This document shows, piece by piece, positions 13,304 through 26,600 of a stretch of DNA of 29,080 nucleotides. A program made the translations under genes and the position numbers. The stretch is from Entrophospora sp. SA101. Taxonomy: Eukaryota > Glomeromycota > Glomeromycetes > Entrophosporales > Entrophosporaceae. The notes beneath the pieces are model-generated. The model was not told the DNA's origin and made no database searches. It saw nothing but the letters and a program-made list of their open reading frames with translations. The stretch lies in NCBI GenBank assembly GCA_958430865.1, contig CAUDNR010000238.1:7423-36502 (forward strand), in the 5' to 3' direction. The first letter of the stretch is position 1, and every line of letters begins with the position of its first letter.

Positions 13304-13988
13304 AAATTGATGGAAATCAAAAGTTCGGTTTATTGCATACCTCGTTCCTTGATTGAGACTCTATCCGCTTTTTTTAATTCATCCAACTCGAAGACAATTG
13401 CTTCACTTTCACTCTTGTCATTCTTGTTTTCACTACTATCGGTATGTTCAGGAAAGTGATTGGAAGAGTCATTTAAGGATCCAGTGATCTTCTTTTCGCC
13501 TAATCAAAAATCACAAAAAAAATCAATGATTAAGTTTCAAAGATAACTGGAATACACTGGTATTGCTCACCCTCTCTGATTTCTCTCTGTAATCTGAATC
13601 TGTATTTGATTCTGATGGGCTTTCAGCATAGTTTACTAGTTTCTTTTCCTAAGCATCACTCCAGAAGAAAGATGATCTCCTTCCTAAGGAAAGTCATAAA
13701 AAATATATTTATGGTTAGAAAAGAATAGCTGTATAACCGGGCGTAACTTAAGGACCTACCAATTTATGTCTTTCACTCCCAGACTCAACATTAACAGTTC
13801 CAGCAACGTTCTCAATCCCTAGAGAGTTTCCTGACAATGAGTTTCCCAATAATGTTGAATTGTAGATATGAATTGAAGATCCACCACTTATTTTGCTCAA
13901 TTTAAGTTTTTTCTTTAATTTAACAATATCTTTAACTAGTATCCAATTTTCCACCCCACCAGGTCAGCGAATAGCTAGATCAGCTATT

Positions 13989-14128
13989 GGCTTTGAACAT
14001 CAGACAACCGATTTGGTTACCAGACAGGTCACCTGTGCCCTAGTAGGACCAGTGTTGGGTCGGCGAGTGACTTTTGAACATCAGGTAAGCACTTGGCCTT
14101 GAACATCAGACAACCGAGTGGGTTACCA
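13989..14128 (+). repeat. GC-richer direct repeat, two units about 106 bp apart
   Basis: The 34-bp segments 13989-14022 and 14095-14128 are near-identical (GGCTTTGAACATCAGACAAC / GGCCTTGAACATCAGACAAC, then CGA..TGGGTTACCA-like). A third partial unit, TTTTGAACATCAG, lies at 14072-14084. The patch from about 13955 to 14160 is clearly richer in GC than its surroundings and interrupts the coding-like pieces of the minus-strand pseudogene. It may be a separate inserted repeat. Confidence 0.6.
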
Positions 14129-14458
14129 ACTGGATCGCTGTGCTCCAAAACTGGTTTTGTGACTCAGCGAGTATATATGCCTTGAATGACAAAGAACCTG
14201 GGTCCCTGACACACCACTATTTTTCATTTGCATTTCTGACTAAAATTTTTTACTTATCTCTATATCTTTTAAGAAGCACTTCTGCTTTTTCCTTTCTATT
14301 TCCTTGCTCACCACTAACAATAATATTGAGGCATCTAATGTATTGATTTACCTTCTTTTTGAATGGTTCAAGGTCGCATACTTCTATAACTCTATAATGT
14401 CCCATTTTGAAGGCTTTTGTTCAAAATAATCAAAACATTTAATCTTTTTTCTAGACAT

Positions 14459-16421
14459 TCTATTTTTGAAAGAAATTCCAGCAATTGGATTGGCAAGGAT
14501 TTATGAGTGTTGTTTGCGAAACATTATGGAAGTGAAGCAAGAACTTACTTTTTGTCTACTGCCTATTATTGATAAAATTACAAATTGTATTTATTAATAT
14601 TAATAATATAATCTGAACGTGGGGACTTTAAGTGATACTTGCGCTTATGAAAAAAAAAAATTTTTTCAAAACAAAATTCTGATTATAGCAATTGAAATAA
14701 ATTCTTTTGAATATATATTTTAAGAATCCACTGGGATCCACACAACTTTATACACTAGATTTTTTACATATAGGGAACTATTGGTCTAAAAACCCGTTTA
14801 TTTATTTTTTTTGTTTGATTCTATAATTACAAGTTAGTAATTGTAAACACTAGACCACTAGCTAATACTCTACCATGTTTGCATTTAAGATCTTGCAAAT
14901 AAATATCCAAAAAAATGATGGATACTAAACAAACGATTTCTGGAATTCATAAATATTTGTTTAAATTTGTACTTGCTTAGTATTAAACAATATTAATATC
15001 ATAAAAAAGGAAAATCCTGAGAGTAAATAACAGTGAATATATTATAAAATAGATAGAAAGACAAGAATACCTTCATAATAATAACAATATTTGCCCATTT
15101 GTGAAAGATGAATTTAAAAGATATTACTTGTCCCAAGCCAGCACAAAATGTAATTGAATAATTTTATACTAAATGAAAACGTGTTAGATGACACAATTAA
15201 CACTTATGTTTTTCTTAATCTTCACCATTTTAATAACTAAAATAACTAGGAGACATAACAGTTTGGTTTTGTCATTCAATATTACTTATTTATGCAAAAA
15301 GAAAATTATTTGATATGTAACTATTAAAATACTCTTGTCATCTTAAATCAACTTGCTCTTTGCAAATAGCCTTGGCTTGAAGAAAAAAGACAGATCGGAC
15401 AATTCCATGAACTACGACATGTTTGCAAAATGCATTTATATCATAATTTATGTTATCTTTTATTTTAATTCTCAATTATTACTATTATAATTTCTCCTTT
15501 ACCCACATACAGTATGTTAAGAAAAAAACGGCAGTAACAAAAAATTGCATATCTCAACAATTACATAACATAATTAGATAAATTTAGATTTATCAACTAC
15601 TTTGTTAAATAAAAAAAATAAACATGGAATGCTATTGCCAATTTTCTGTAAAGCTAATTTGTATCTTTTTTTTTAAAATTTTGTTAAATTTTTGTCTGAA
15701 ATTTTGACATGCTAAAATTTTAACATAATAGTTCTGACACAAAAATATACATAATAATCATACAAAACATTATATCAGTTTGTAACGAAAGTTCTGGAGA
15801 TTATGTGTATAAAATTTCATACAGATTTCTAGAATTTTGTCAACTGGAAATAAAAGGAATTTGATTATTTTGAAAAAAAAAACAATTCAATACGTAAATT
15901 TCTTTAATAATTGCTCTAAAGCCTACATAACAATATGCTTCAAAAATTTTATATGTTATAATCCAAGATCTGGTATAATTTTGATTATATAATTTTGCTA
16001 CTTTTTTTTCATTAAAAACAATGTTTTTACAAACCGCTTTTTTTTCTTAACACACGTATTTATTTATTTATTAATTAATTGATTGGCAATTGACTTTTAT
16101 TTAATATCTTAGATCAACAAACATAATCTTATTTGTATTACGAGAAAATAATAAACAAACAAAATCTCAGGTCACCTAATATAGAAGTAATTCGAAACAC
16201 AAGATATAATTATCAATATTTATCATCTTACAATCATCTACTGATGTTATCGTTCCCTGTAGGTATACACGATGATGATTATCTTTTCGTTTGTTTGCGC
16301 GTTAATTTCTTTATATAAAGATGTAAATATTCATTAGAATTAAAAACTTTTTTAACGAAGAAATTTAAAAATTAATCAACTTGATTTCTTTTTCAATTCT
16401 TTTTTTCTTTTTTTTTTGAAA
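14459..16421. other. AT-rich intergenic DNA upstream of the CPS gene
   Basis: About 2 kb with no supportable gene. It separates the divergent pseudogene (minus) and the carbamoyl-phosphate synthase gene (plus), so promoters of both would lie here. The last 30 bp before the CPS start codon form a T/C-rich tract (16389-16417), a common feature upstream of fungal start codons. Long A/T homopolymers are frequent. A 61-codon open frame at 16133-16318 has no recognisable content. Confidence 0.5.
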
Positions 16422-17384
16422 ATGTTTAAAAGTTTTATTAGATCTCCAAGTCCGATTCGTGTACCATTATTACACAGCAATCGTAGAATTTCTTCCAATT
16501 CAACAATAACTTCACTATCATCAAAATTATCAAAAACAACAAATAACAACAAGATAAACAGTCGTTGTTTGCATCAAAATGTAAAAAATACTAATACTAC
16601 ATATGCAAGTCGAATTTACAAAAATACCACATCATCAAATTCAATCTTTAACACTACACCAATAGCTCTCTCTTCGTCAAAAAATTTGAATTCTTCAATT
16701 CGTCACCCTCTATCCACCACCACAAAAATTTCATATCATTTTTACAGTACAACCACAGTAAATAATAAGCAATTAAATGAAAATAAAAGTGCTGCAAAAG
16801 ATGTTAGTGAAGAAATTTTCGCATCAGTTCCTAAAGTTGATGTTAAAAAAGTACTTGTAGTAGGATCTGGAGGTCTATCAATTGGTCAAGCTGGTGAATT
16901 TGATTATTCTGGTAATTTATCATTATCATTATCATTTATTATCATTGCTATTAATGATATTGTTGTAGCATGGAATTAATTAAATCTTTTTATTATAATT
17001 ATGTATAGGATCACAGGCTATTAAAGCTTTACGTGAATCCGATGTACACACAGTTCTTGTAAACCCCAATATTGCTACAATTCAAACATCACATGCTTTA
17101 GCAGATACTGTTTATTTCTTGCCTGTCACTGTTGAATACTTAACCTATATTATTGAACGTGAAAGACCTGATGGCATATTACTTACTTTTGGTGGCCAAA
17201 CTGGTCTTAATGTTGGCATTAAGTTGGAACAAATGGGTGTTTTGTCAAGATTGGGCGTGAAAGTTTTGGGTACTCCAATTCGTACTTTGGAAGTTAGTGA
17301 AGATAGAGATCTTTTTGCTAAAGCTTTAGCAGGTAATTATCACATATTCTATAATTAATAGATCAACAAATCAACAAATTGATA

Positions 17385-17425
<41 letters not shown>

Positions 17426-18348
17426 GCAATAATAATTAATAACAACTAATAAATTATTTTTAGAAATTGATATTCCTGTTGCACAATCCACTGCAGTAAA
17501 TACTGTTGATGATGCACTTAAAGCAGCTGAAGAAATTGGATATCCAATAATTGTTAGATCTGCATTCGCACTTGGTGGTCTTGGTTCAGGTTTTGCTAAT
17601 ACACCTGAGGAATTACGTAGTTTGTCCACCAAATCTTTAGCATTGTCAAAACAAATCCTTGTAGAGAAGTCCATGAAGGGTTGGAAAGAAGTTGAATATG
17701 AGGTGGTTCGTGATGCTGCTAATAATTGTATTACTGTTTGTAACATGGAAAATTTTGATCCATTGGGCATTCATACTGGTGACTCAATTGTGGTTGCTCC
17801 AAGTCAAACTTTAAGTGATCAAGAATATCATATGCTCCGTACTGCTGCAATCAAAATCATTCGCCACTTGGGTGTTGTTGGTGAATGTAATGTACAGTAT
17901 GCTTTGAACCCTGAAAGTCTAGAATTCAAAGTTATTGAAGTTAATGCTCGTCTTAGTCGTAGTAGGTTAGTATTAATGGATATTTTGTTTATATATTTAT
18001 GTTTATATTCTAAATTCTATATTTATAAATATTTTGATATATACAATCAATCAATTTTTTAATAGTGCACTTGCATCAAAAGCCACTGGTTACCCACTTG
18101 CATTTGTTGCTGCAAAAATTGCCTTGGGTCACACACTTCCTGAACTCCGTAATGCTGTTACTAAAACAACAACTGCCTGTTTTGAACCTTCTTTAGATTA
18201 TATTGTAACAAAAATTCCAAGATGGGATTTAAGTAAATTTCAACATGTAAGACGTGAAATTGGTAGTTCAATGAAGAGTGTTGGTGAAGTAATGGCTATT
18301 GGCAGAACTTTTGAAGAAAGTTTACAAAAGGTATTTATAATTTCTATA

Positions 18349-18406
<58 letters not shown>

Positions 18407-20634
18407 GTAATGTGTCTTGTACATGCATCTTTATAGGCTATTCGTCAAGTTGATCCATCTTTCAAAGGGTTCCAATCCATTCCATTTAATGATCTTGACA
18501 ATTCATTGACAATACCCACAGACCGTCGATTATTTGCTGTTGGTCAAGCAATGATTGAAAAAAATTATACAATTGATCAAATTCATGATCTTACCAAGAT
18601 TGATAAATGGTTCTTACACAAACTAGGAAATATTGTCAATGTTCAACATGAATTAAAACATGCTGGAAAACTTGAAAATATTTCAAAAGAATTGTTACAA
18701 GAAGCTAAAAAGAAAGGATTTTCTGATGCTCAGATTGCCTCATTTTTGGAAAACAATGTTACTGAAGATCAAGTCAGGAAAGCTAGAAAAGATGTTGGTA
18801 TTACACCATTTGTTAAAAGAATTGATACTCTTGCTGCAGAATTTCCAGCCCACACAAATTATTTGTACACCACATATAATGCTTCAACTCATGACATAGA
18901 TTTTAATGATCATGGTTCTATGGTGTTGGGATCTGGTGTGTATCGTATTGGATCATCAGTTGAATTTGATTGGTGTGGTGTATCAGCAATTCGTGCAATT
19001 CGTGACATGGGCAAGAAGACTGTCATGGTAAATTACAACCCAGAGACTGTTTCAACTGATTTTGATGAATGTGACAGACTTTACTTTGAGGAACTTTCAT
19101 ATGAGAGAGTTATGGATATTTATGAACAAGAAAAAGCAGAAAATATAGTTGTATCTGTTGGTGGTCAATTACCACAAAATATTGCTTTAAGATTACACCA
19201 AAACAATGTTAATATAATGGGTACTAGTCCTGTTATGATTGATAAAGCTGAAGATAGATACAAGTTCTCCAAGATTTTGGATCAAATTGGTGTTGATCAA
19301 CCTGAATGGAAGGAGTTGACTAGTGCTGAAGAAGCTGAAAAATTTGCTGATAAAGTTGGGTGAGTTGAATTAACCAAAAAATCAAATTAAAAAAAAAAAT
19401 TTTTTTCAATAATAAATGCTTTTATTTATTTACTAATCGCTTTATTTATTTGTGTATTTTTTATAGATACCCAGTTCTTGTTCGTCCATCATATGTACTT
19501 TCAGGTGCTGCTATGAATGTTTGTCATAGTCATGAAGCATTACACAAAAACCTTTCTGAGGCTACATCTGTTTCACCATTACATCCAGTAGTTATTACCA
19601 AATTTATTTTGGGTGCCTCTGAAATTGATATTGATGCTGTAGCCTACAAAGGTAAACTGTTGGTTCATGCAGTATCTGAACATGTAGAAAATGCAGGTGT
19701 ACATTCTGGTGATGCAACCTTAGTTTTACCACCTCGTGACATTAGTGAAGAAACAATGGAAAATTTAAAAGTGATTGCACAAAAAGTTGCAAAAGCATTT
19801 GAAATCACAGGACCATTTAATATGCAGGTCATCAAGAAAGATGAACCTGATGGTGGAGTAGAATTGAAGGTTATTGAATGTAATCTTAGGGCATCTAGAT
19901 CATTCCCATTCGTTTCTAAAGTTCTTGGTGTTAACTTTATTGATGTTGCAACTCGTGCTTTGTGTGATGAAAATGTACCTGAACCAATTGATCTTATGAA
20001 AGAAAAGAGAGATTACCAAGCAGTCAAAGTACCACAATTCTCATGGACTCGTTTACAAGGAGCTGATCCATTCCTTGGTGTGGAAATGGCATCAACAGGA
20101 GAAGTGGCATGTTTTGGTAAAGATAAATATGAAGCTTACTGGGCAGCCATCCAATCTACACAAAACTTTAGAGTACCAGAACCTGGATCTGGCATTTTAA
20201 TTGGTAGAGATGAACTTACAAATGATGAAGATTTCTTTAATGTTGCATATACATTATCAAAGGATTTAAATCATCCACTGTACACAAGTTCAAAACAAGT
20301 AACAGACTGGTTAAATAAACGTGACATACATGCTACAACATTATCTTTACCAGTTGATGATAAAAAAGAATTACAAAAGGCTTTCAAAGATAATAAAATA
20401 GATTTTGTATTTAATTTGGCACAACTTCGAGCCTCAACCATTGGTGATGAAAATTACATTGAAAGAAGGTCAGCTGTAGATTTTGGTATACCATTGGTCA
20501 ATGATGGAAAATGTGCCAAATTATTTGTAGAAGCTCTCAAGAGAAAAAGAATTGAATTTAGTGGACTAGTTGATGGTAAAATACCAAATGAAGTTAAAAG
20601 TTGGTCAGATTTTATTGGAGGAAGACATTGTTAA
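16422..20634 (+). CDS. CPA2: Carbamoyl-phosphate synthase large subunit, arginine-specific, mitochondrial (6 exons)
   Basis: Model: join(16422..16911, 17009..17332, 17464..17965, 18066..18330, 18437..19359, 19467..20634), 3672 nt and 1223 residues. All five introns are GT..AG with consistent phase. The subunit makes carbamoyl phosphate from bicarbonate, ammonia supplied by a small glutaminase subunit, and two ATP. Residues 1 to about 135 are Ser/Thr/Asn/Arg-rich with almost no acidic residues, fitting a long mitochondrial presequence. The first synthetase half starts at [21 protein letters not shown] (144-164) and includes [12 protein letters not shown] (303-314) and [10 protein letters not shown] (430-439). 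The second half starts at [10 protein letters not shown] (about 690-700), with [11 protein letters not shown] (725-735), [11 protein letters not shown] (841-851) and [12 protein letters not shown] (972-983). An MGS-like regulatory domain fills about 1075-1223. No glutaminase, DHOase or ATCase is fused, which separates it from the Ura2/CAD pyrimidine enzyme. The ATG at 16422 is used; no in-frame ATG lies closer upstream. Confidence 0.95.
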
Positions 20635-23600
20635 AATACAATTTTAATTGTTTAAACTGTAATTTAAATTAATAATGCATTTGTTAATATAATTTTTTAT
20701 ACATTTTAATCATTTTTTTAATAATTTATTCGTAAAATAAAAATTTTAAAATTTGATCAAATAGTACGTGTATGTGAATCGCGGTTGTATGTAACGCTCG
20801 TTTTTCCCTCCTGATACATGCAGTATATCAATATGTTATATCAACAACAATTCTCCCCGATTATTGTTATTATTATTATAAATGAAGTGTCCAGCCAGGA
20901 TTATGTTTTTGTTTTTTGCAAATTCTGCTCTTTTTTTAGCCAAAAGAAAAATACAAAATCAATATAATTTGTTTGAATCATATTTGGTAGAAATGATGGC
21001 GATAAAAAAGAACATTAATGTGCTAATTTCATATAGCTTGCATTGTCGGAATGAAAAAAATTATATCGTTATATATAGAAATTCAAAATACTCTCGACTA
21101 TTTGAGATATCAACTTTTTCTAAAAATTCAGTTAAAGCTAGTATATCTATCGTGGCTAAATGGTATGTTAACTATTTTTCTACTTTTTCGGCTAATTGTT
21201 TTATCCTTTATCAAATTTTTTAATTTTCCTACTTCAAATTGATAAATATTTTTCCCTTAGTTTATTTGAACTTGCGATGGAACCTCCCATATAATAATAA
21301 AATTAAATAATAATTTTATATTTAACTTTTTTCAGGAAACTTTAATCACTTGGAATTTTTACAAAAAAGGCTTTAATTTATCAATTTTCTCTAGAGGGGT
21401 GTCAACGGGATGCTGGAAAAGGACGGGGGACGGGCAGGTGTGGCTTGAACCCGTCCCCCGTCCTTTTCACGTTTGGCCCTTTAATACTAGAAAAGGACGG
21501 GCAATGGTACGGGTGTTTTTCAAAATAATTAAAAAAGGACGGGCAATTATGAGGGACGGGTGTGGCGCGGGTCAAGGCACAGCAACCTGTCCCCGTCCTT
21601 TTCTATTATTCATTGGGGAAATCTTGAAAAGGACGGGTGAAAAAGGGACGGGTTGCTGCGTCATTACTGTGCCATTACCACTTTGTCCTGCTGTTTTTTT
21701 TATTATTAATGGGCAAACACAGGTGAAAGCTGTTTGTCATAAATATAATATCCCATATCCATTTATTCCTTATTTAAAATCTTGATTTTTATTTTTATTT
21801 ATAATCTTTTGGTTTGAGACAAAATTGTATAAAATAAAATCATTGAAAATATAGATTCTGATATTGATTGTTGCCACCACTATAAATAGAAGGGGAATAA
21901 CCTTTTTAATACAATGCTTTAAATGTTAATTTTAATACTAATCAAAAATAAATGCCACGTTTTTATAATTAATGAATGCAAAATCATAAATAATGTATGC
22001 CACGTTTATTTAATAATAAATGCATTGTTATTTGGTACTAATCAAGATTGTCAAATAACGAATGCCAATGCCACATTTATTAATAATGGATTTATTACTG
22101 AATTTGTGGCTAGTTCATTTTAATATATTATAGAACAAATTTGAATTGGCAATTTTGTTTAGTGTCAAAAAACATGAAAATCTAGATTCAGATGTTGATT
22201 GTTGCCACCACTATAAATAACCTTTTTAATACAAAACTTTAAATTTAATACTAATCAAAATGAATGCCACGTTTTTTTAATAATAAATGCATTGTTATTT
22301 GGTACTAATCAAGATTGTCAAATAATGAATGCCAATGCCACATTTATTTGGTAATAGATTTATTATATTTTTTGGCACATATCAATTTTATTTTTTATTA
22401 CTAATATTAATACGAATTTATGGCTAGTACATAATAATATAATATTTTCCAATTATGCCTTGCACAATTGAAATGATTTATTTTCTTATTTATTATACAA
22501 TATTGTAAGTATTATTAACGCCCGTCCTTTTTAAGAAAACATTAGGGACGGGCAGTAATGGCACAGTAACCTGTCCCTTTTTCACCTGTCCTTTTCAAGA
22601 TTTCCCCAATGAATAATAGAAAAGGACGGGGGATGGGTTGCTGTGCCTTGACCCACGCCACACCCGCCCCTCATAATTGCCCGTCCTTTTTTAATTATTT
22701 TGAAAAACACCTGTACCATTGCCCGTCCTTTTCTAGTATTAAAGGCCAAATGTGAAAAGGACAGGGGACGGGTTCAAGCCACACCTGCCCGTCCCCAGTC
22801 CTTTTCACGTGTCCCGGTGTCAACCTTTGTAAATGCAATGTTATTTTTCACAACCATTAGTAACAAAGAAATCAAAGATCTTTGTAAAGATTGTAGAGTA
22901 TTTTTATATTTTCGTTCAGCATCTTTATATTTTGCTACCCCTATGTGATTATTAACAGCAGATTTCTTTTCGTGATTTACAAAAACATTGATTTTCCTGA
23001 TCCAACGTAAAAGTGATTGGTATAATGGCTTTTTTTCTTGAGACGTTCTAATGCAGTAACCACAATTCTATCACGACCCAGAAAACTTCATAGATAGATC
23101 AGTAACAAAAATTCCTGCTTGTTATATAGTTTGATCCAGACCAAAATTAATTAAGGTTTGCAATAACATTAGAAAAACGAACATAATTTGACCCATAATA
23201 TATATATATTAACATTAAAACTTTTGAACTGTCTACTGTAACGAAATTAAATTTTACCAATCAATTGATTTAACTGATCAACTGATTATAATAATTCACT
23301 TATTTTTACATTTATAATATTTTAATGATTTTTTTAATATAGAAGATTTACTATGTATTACTATGTAGTTATTGATTATTTTTGTAAGAAAGAAATTGTT
23401 GCACGAAATTTTTGATTCCCTAATAAATCAATTGTTGACTACTATATGGGGCATGCTGCAACAAAACCAGACAAAGTGAACATTGGTATTACCAAAGATT
23501 TCAGGGATCAAAATTTAGTAATGTGGTTATTAAAATCTTCCATTTGTTATCCTCTTAATATATAGAATTACCTCTATATAAAAATAGTTAATATGAAACT

Positions 23601-26600
23601 CATTTACATCAGATCTACTATGGAACCCAAAAATTACAGCACCATTAGAAGTATTCTAAAGAAAGAACAAGGTGAAAAAATTGCTCCTTATACTTTCAGA
23701 ATAAACAATACTCAGACACTTGATACTTATCTAAAAAAAGAAAGAATTACCTATGATTTATCAGCAAGAAAAATTAAGGATAGAAGATAATGTAAATGAG
23801 ATAAAGTCTATATCAAATTAATAGAGGGAAATCTGCCACAGCTCATTTTGGGATTTAATTGAGGTGGGAATATAAATAAGATGAGACATGGAAGAGGTAT
23901 GACTGTATAGAATTACAGACCCTAATAATAAAAACTGAAATCCTTAATAATTACTGGAAACAAATATTATGGAAATTATTGTGTTTATTAGGTTTTGGGT
24001 TTTTTTAATTTATTTAATCACTTTGGTGTTGCCAATGCTGGTATATAAAACAAAAAAAATTTTTTTATTATTATTGATTTCAGTAGCCAATGTGCATGCA
24101 TGTAATTTTTTCATTTATTTATTTAACAAGAATAACAGACTTATTTAATAAAAAAAAATTTTAATTAGAATTCACTCATTGACCATATGATTTCTCAGTT
24201 TCCTTTTAAGAAAAGCCATTGATTGTACACTGCATTTTTGCTTCTGCTCAAGTTTTGCATTGCAAAACTGTAATCTATCCTTACTGTGGAAAAGACATGG
24301 TCAATTAGGATTAATTTCTCCTGATTTGTCCATCTCATCCTTTTCATTGCAATATTACTATTGTTATTATCGTTTATGTTATTGTCATTATTATTATCAC
24401 TATTACTATTGATATTGATATTATTATCAATGTTATTATTGTAATGAAAATTATCAGTATTATTAGTTTCTTCTATATTAATGTCATCATTGCTAAAATT
24501 ATTAGAATTATTGTTGTTAATGTTGTGGGTATGATTGTTGTCAATATCATCATTGATTGGTAGATAAATATCATTAGTATTAAGATTATAATCATTGTCA
24601 TTGGTATTATTGATGTTAATGTTGTGGGTACGATTGTTGTCAATAACATCATTGATTGGTAGATCAATATCATTAGTATTAAGATTATCATTATCATTAT
24701 TAGAATTATTGTTGTTAATGTTGTGGGTATGATTGTTGTCAATATCATCATTGATTGGTAGATTAGTATTAAGATTATAATCATTGTCATTGGTATTATT
24801 GTTGTTAATGTTGTGGGTACGATTGTTGTCAATATCATCATTGATTGGAAGATCAATATTATTAGTATTAAGATTATAATCATTACCAATATCAACAACA
24901 TGAGCTAAATTATTTTCCTATAATGTAAGATAAATAGGTCGATTCTGTTAAATTCCTAAAAACAATAAAAATAAAATATTCATTCTGTGCTTACAATGGT
25001 TTCAACTAAATTTTTCACGCAATGTAATCCATTGATTTTGATATTGTTATTTGATGTTATTGTTTGATCAATTTGATCAATGTTCAAATTAAAATTTAGA
25101 CTTACTGATGTTTTTATTGAGTTGAAAACTCTCAAATATCTTTCATCCTTAGAAGTTATTGGTATATATTTTATAATCAAAAAAAATAAACTTGTTAATA
25201 ATAAGACAATTAGTCTTATCCACCTAAAGTAACATGATAAACTTACTTGTAATAAAGATGAGGAGGATGAGGAGGGATGACTAGATGTTTAAAATAAATA
25301 TTGTTTACTATTACATAGGCAACCCCGTTAAACCAAAGGCAATTGTGCAGGGACTTTTCTTCGGATTAACAGGGTTTTTTTGTAATCCGAAGTTATTATT
25401 AGAGTCATAAATTAATTCGGATAAACGGGGTAGTAAATTTAAAAATTTAGAATTTCCTTTATCCATTTATTATTAATAATAAATCATAATTTACAAAATC
25501 ATTTAACTAAAATATGTATCAATTTCTGTTTGAGCCATTGACACAAAAATTTCTTTCTTTAATTCTCTTTTAAATTTGTTTAATTCACGCAGGAAACTCT
25601 CACTAATACCCATTCCTCTTTCTTCTTGCATTAGAAAAAATTGGAGCCTTTCAATCGATTCCATAGCCTGGTCCATAGTTATTTTATCTTCAGAAACTTG
25701 AAATTGGTTATCTTCTTCTTCTTCAATCGCTTCCTTCCCTTTAACTAGTTCAATGATTTCTTGATCAGCTAATTTATCCTGATTTTGCAATCTCAAATCT
25801 ATTTCTATGTAGTCATTAGCAGATAATGGATCATCAAAATTAAAACAACCAATCATTTCTTGGATTGAATCTGTATCATCATCAGATGGTAAAATTAAAT
25901 AATCTTCAATATTTTCCGAAGAAGGAAGGATATCAACTTTAGACCAGCATGAAACAATTGTACTAGGTGAAACAAGGTTCCATGCTTCTGCAGTAAAAGA
26001 AATAGCATCAAATATTGTAAGTTTTGGTACAGGTATTTGTTGATTAATCTTATTGTCATATGCATCAATTCTGTTTTGACATAAAATCCGCCGATATTTT
26101 GATTTAAAGGAATGTATTATTCCACCGTCACAAGGCTGGAGATGGGATGTTGTATTTGGAGGGAAATAGTGTAATGTAATATTAGAAAGAGAAATGCCTT
26201 CTTCCAATGAATGCAATGTAGCATTATCTAGCAGAAGCAAAATGTGACATCTTGCTTTTCTCATATCTTCATTTAATTTTGTAAGCCAATGATAAACACA
26301 GATGATTGCATCCAGGCACACGAATTCCAATAATAAAAAACAGGCAAAGTTTTCTTATCAATATTTCTTAAACATCTAGGGTCTTTATACTTATGAATGA
26401 AAAGAGGTGTTAATTTGGATGTTCCTGTAGCATTACAGGTAAGTAAAACAGTAACTCAGTCCTTTGGTCTTTTAGTGCCCGAAAGTGGTCCACTAGCAAG
26501 AGTTTTGGAAGGTTCTAGCTTCCAGTAAAGTGCAGTTTCGTTGCAATTGTATACATCATCAAGATTCCATTGACTAAGAAGATTTTTGAGATTATCACGA

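Larger units (their letters stand above)
10729..14458 (-). pseudogene. Large multi-exon gene of unknown family, disrupted
   Basis: Coding-like exons on the minus strand run from an ATG at 14458 (MSRKKIKCFDYFEQ) to a stop near 10729. Recognisable pieces are: 14458 to about 14240; about 13954-13755 (ENWILVKDIVKLKKK); about 13679-13570 (SSFFWSD, LVNYAESPSES); 13499-13341 (SEAIVFELDELKKADR); 12494 to about 12350 (HNLMSRKFKEYQMQLI); 12310-12081 (IRPCPYSTFTTYEWDQ); about 12010-11710 (KTWIRKKGGPEKIIDG); about 11640-11265 (ELNISALALGCLSKLA, IPIKFKVNHEKIDYKL); and about 11110-10729. Several junctions have proper donors, and exon 13499-13341 joins 12494 in frame. Lesions include TAG at 14384-14386, TAG at 13649-13651, TAA at 11912-11914, frameshifts near 14360 and 11375, and further stops. 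A hAT element lies in one intron. I recognise no domain. It may belong to a lineage-specific expanded family. Confidence 0.6.
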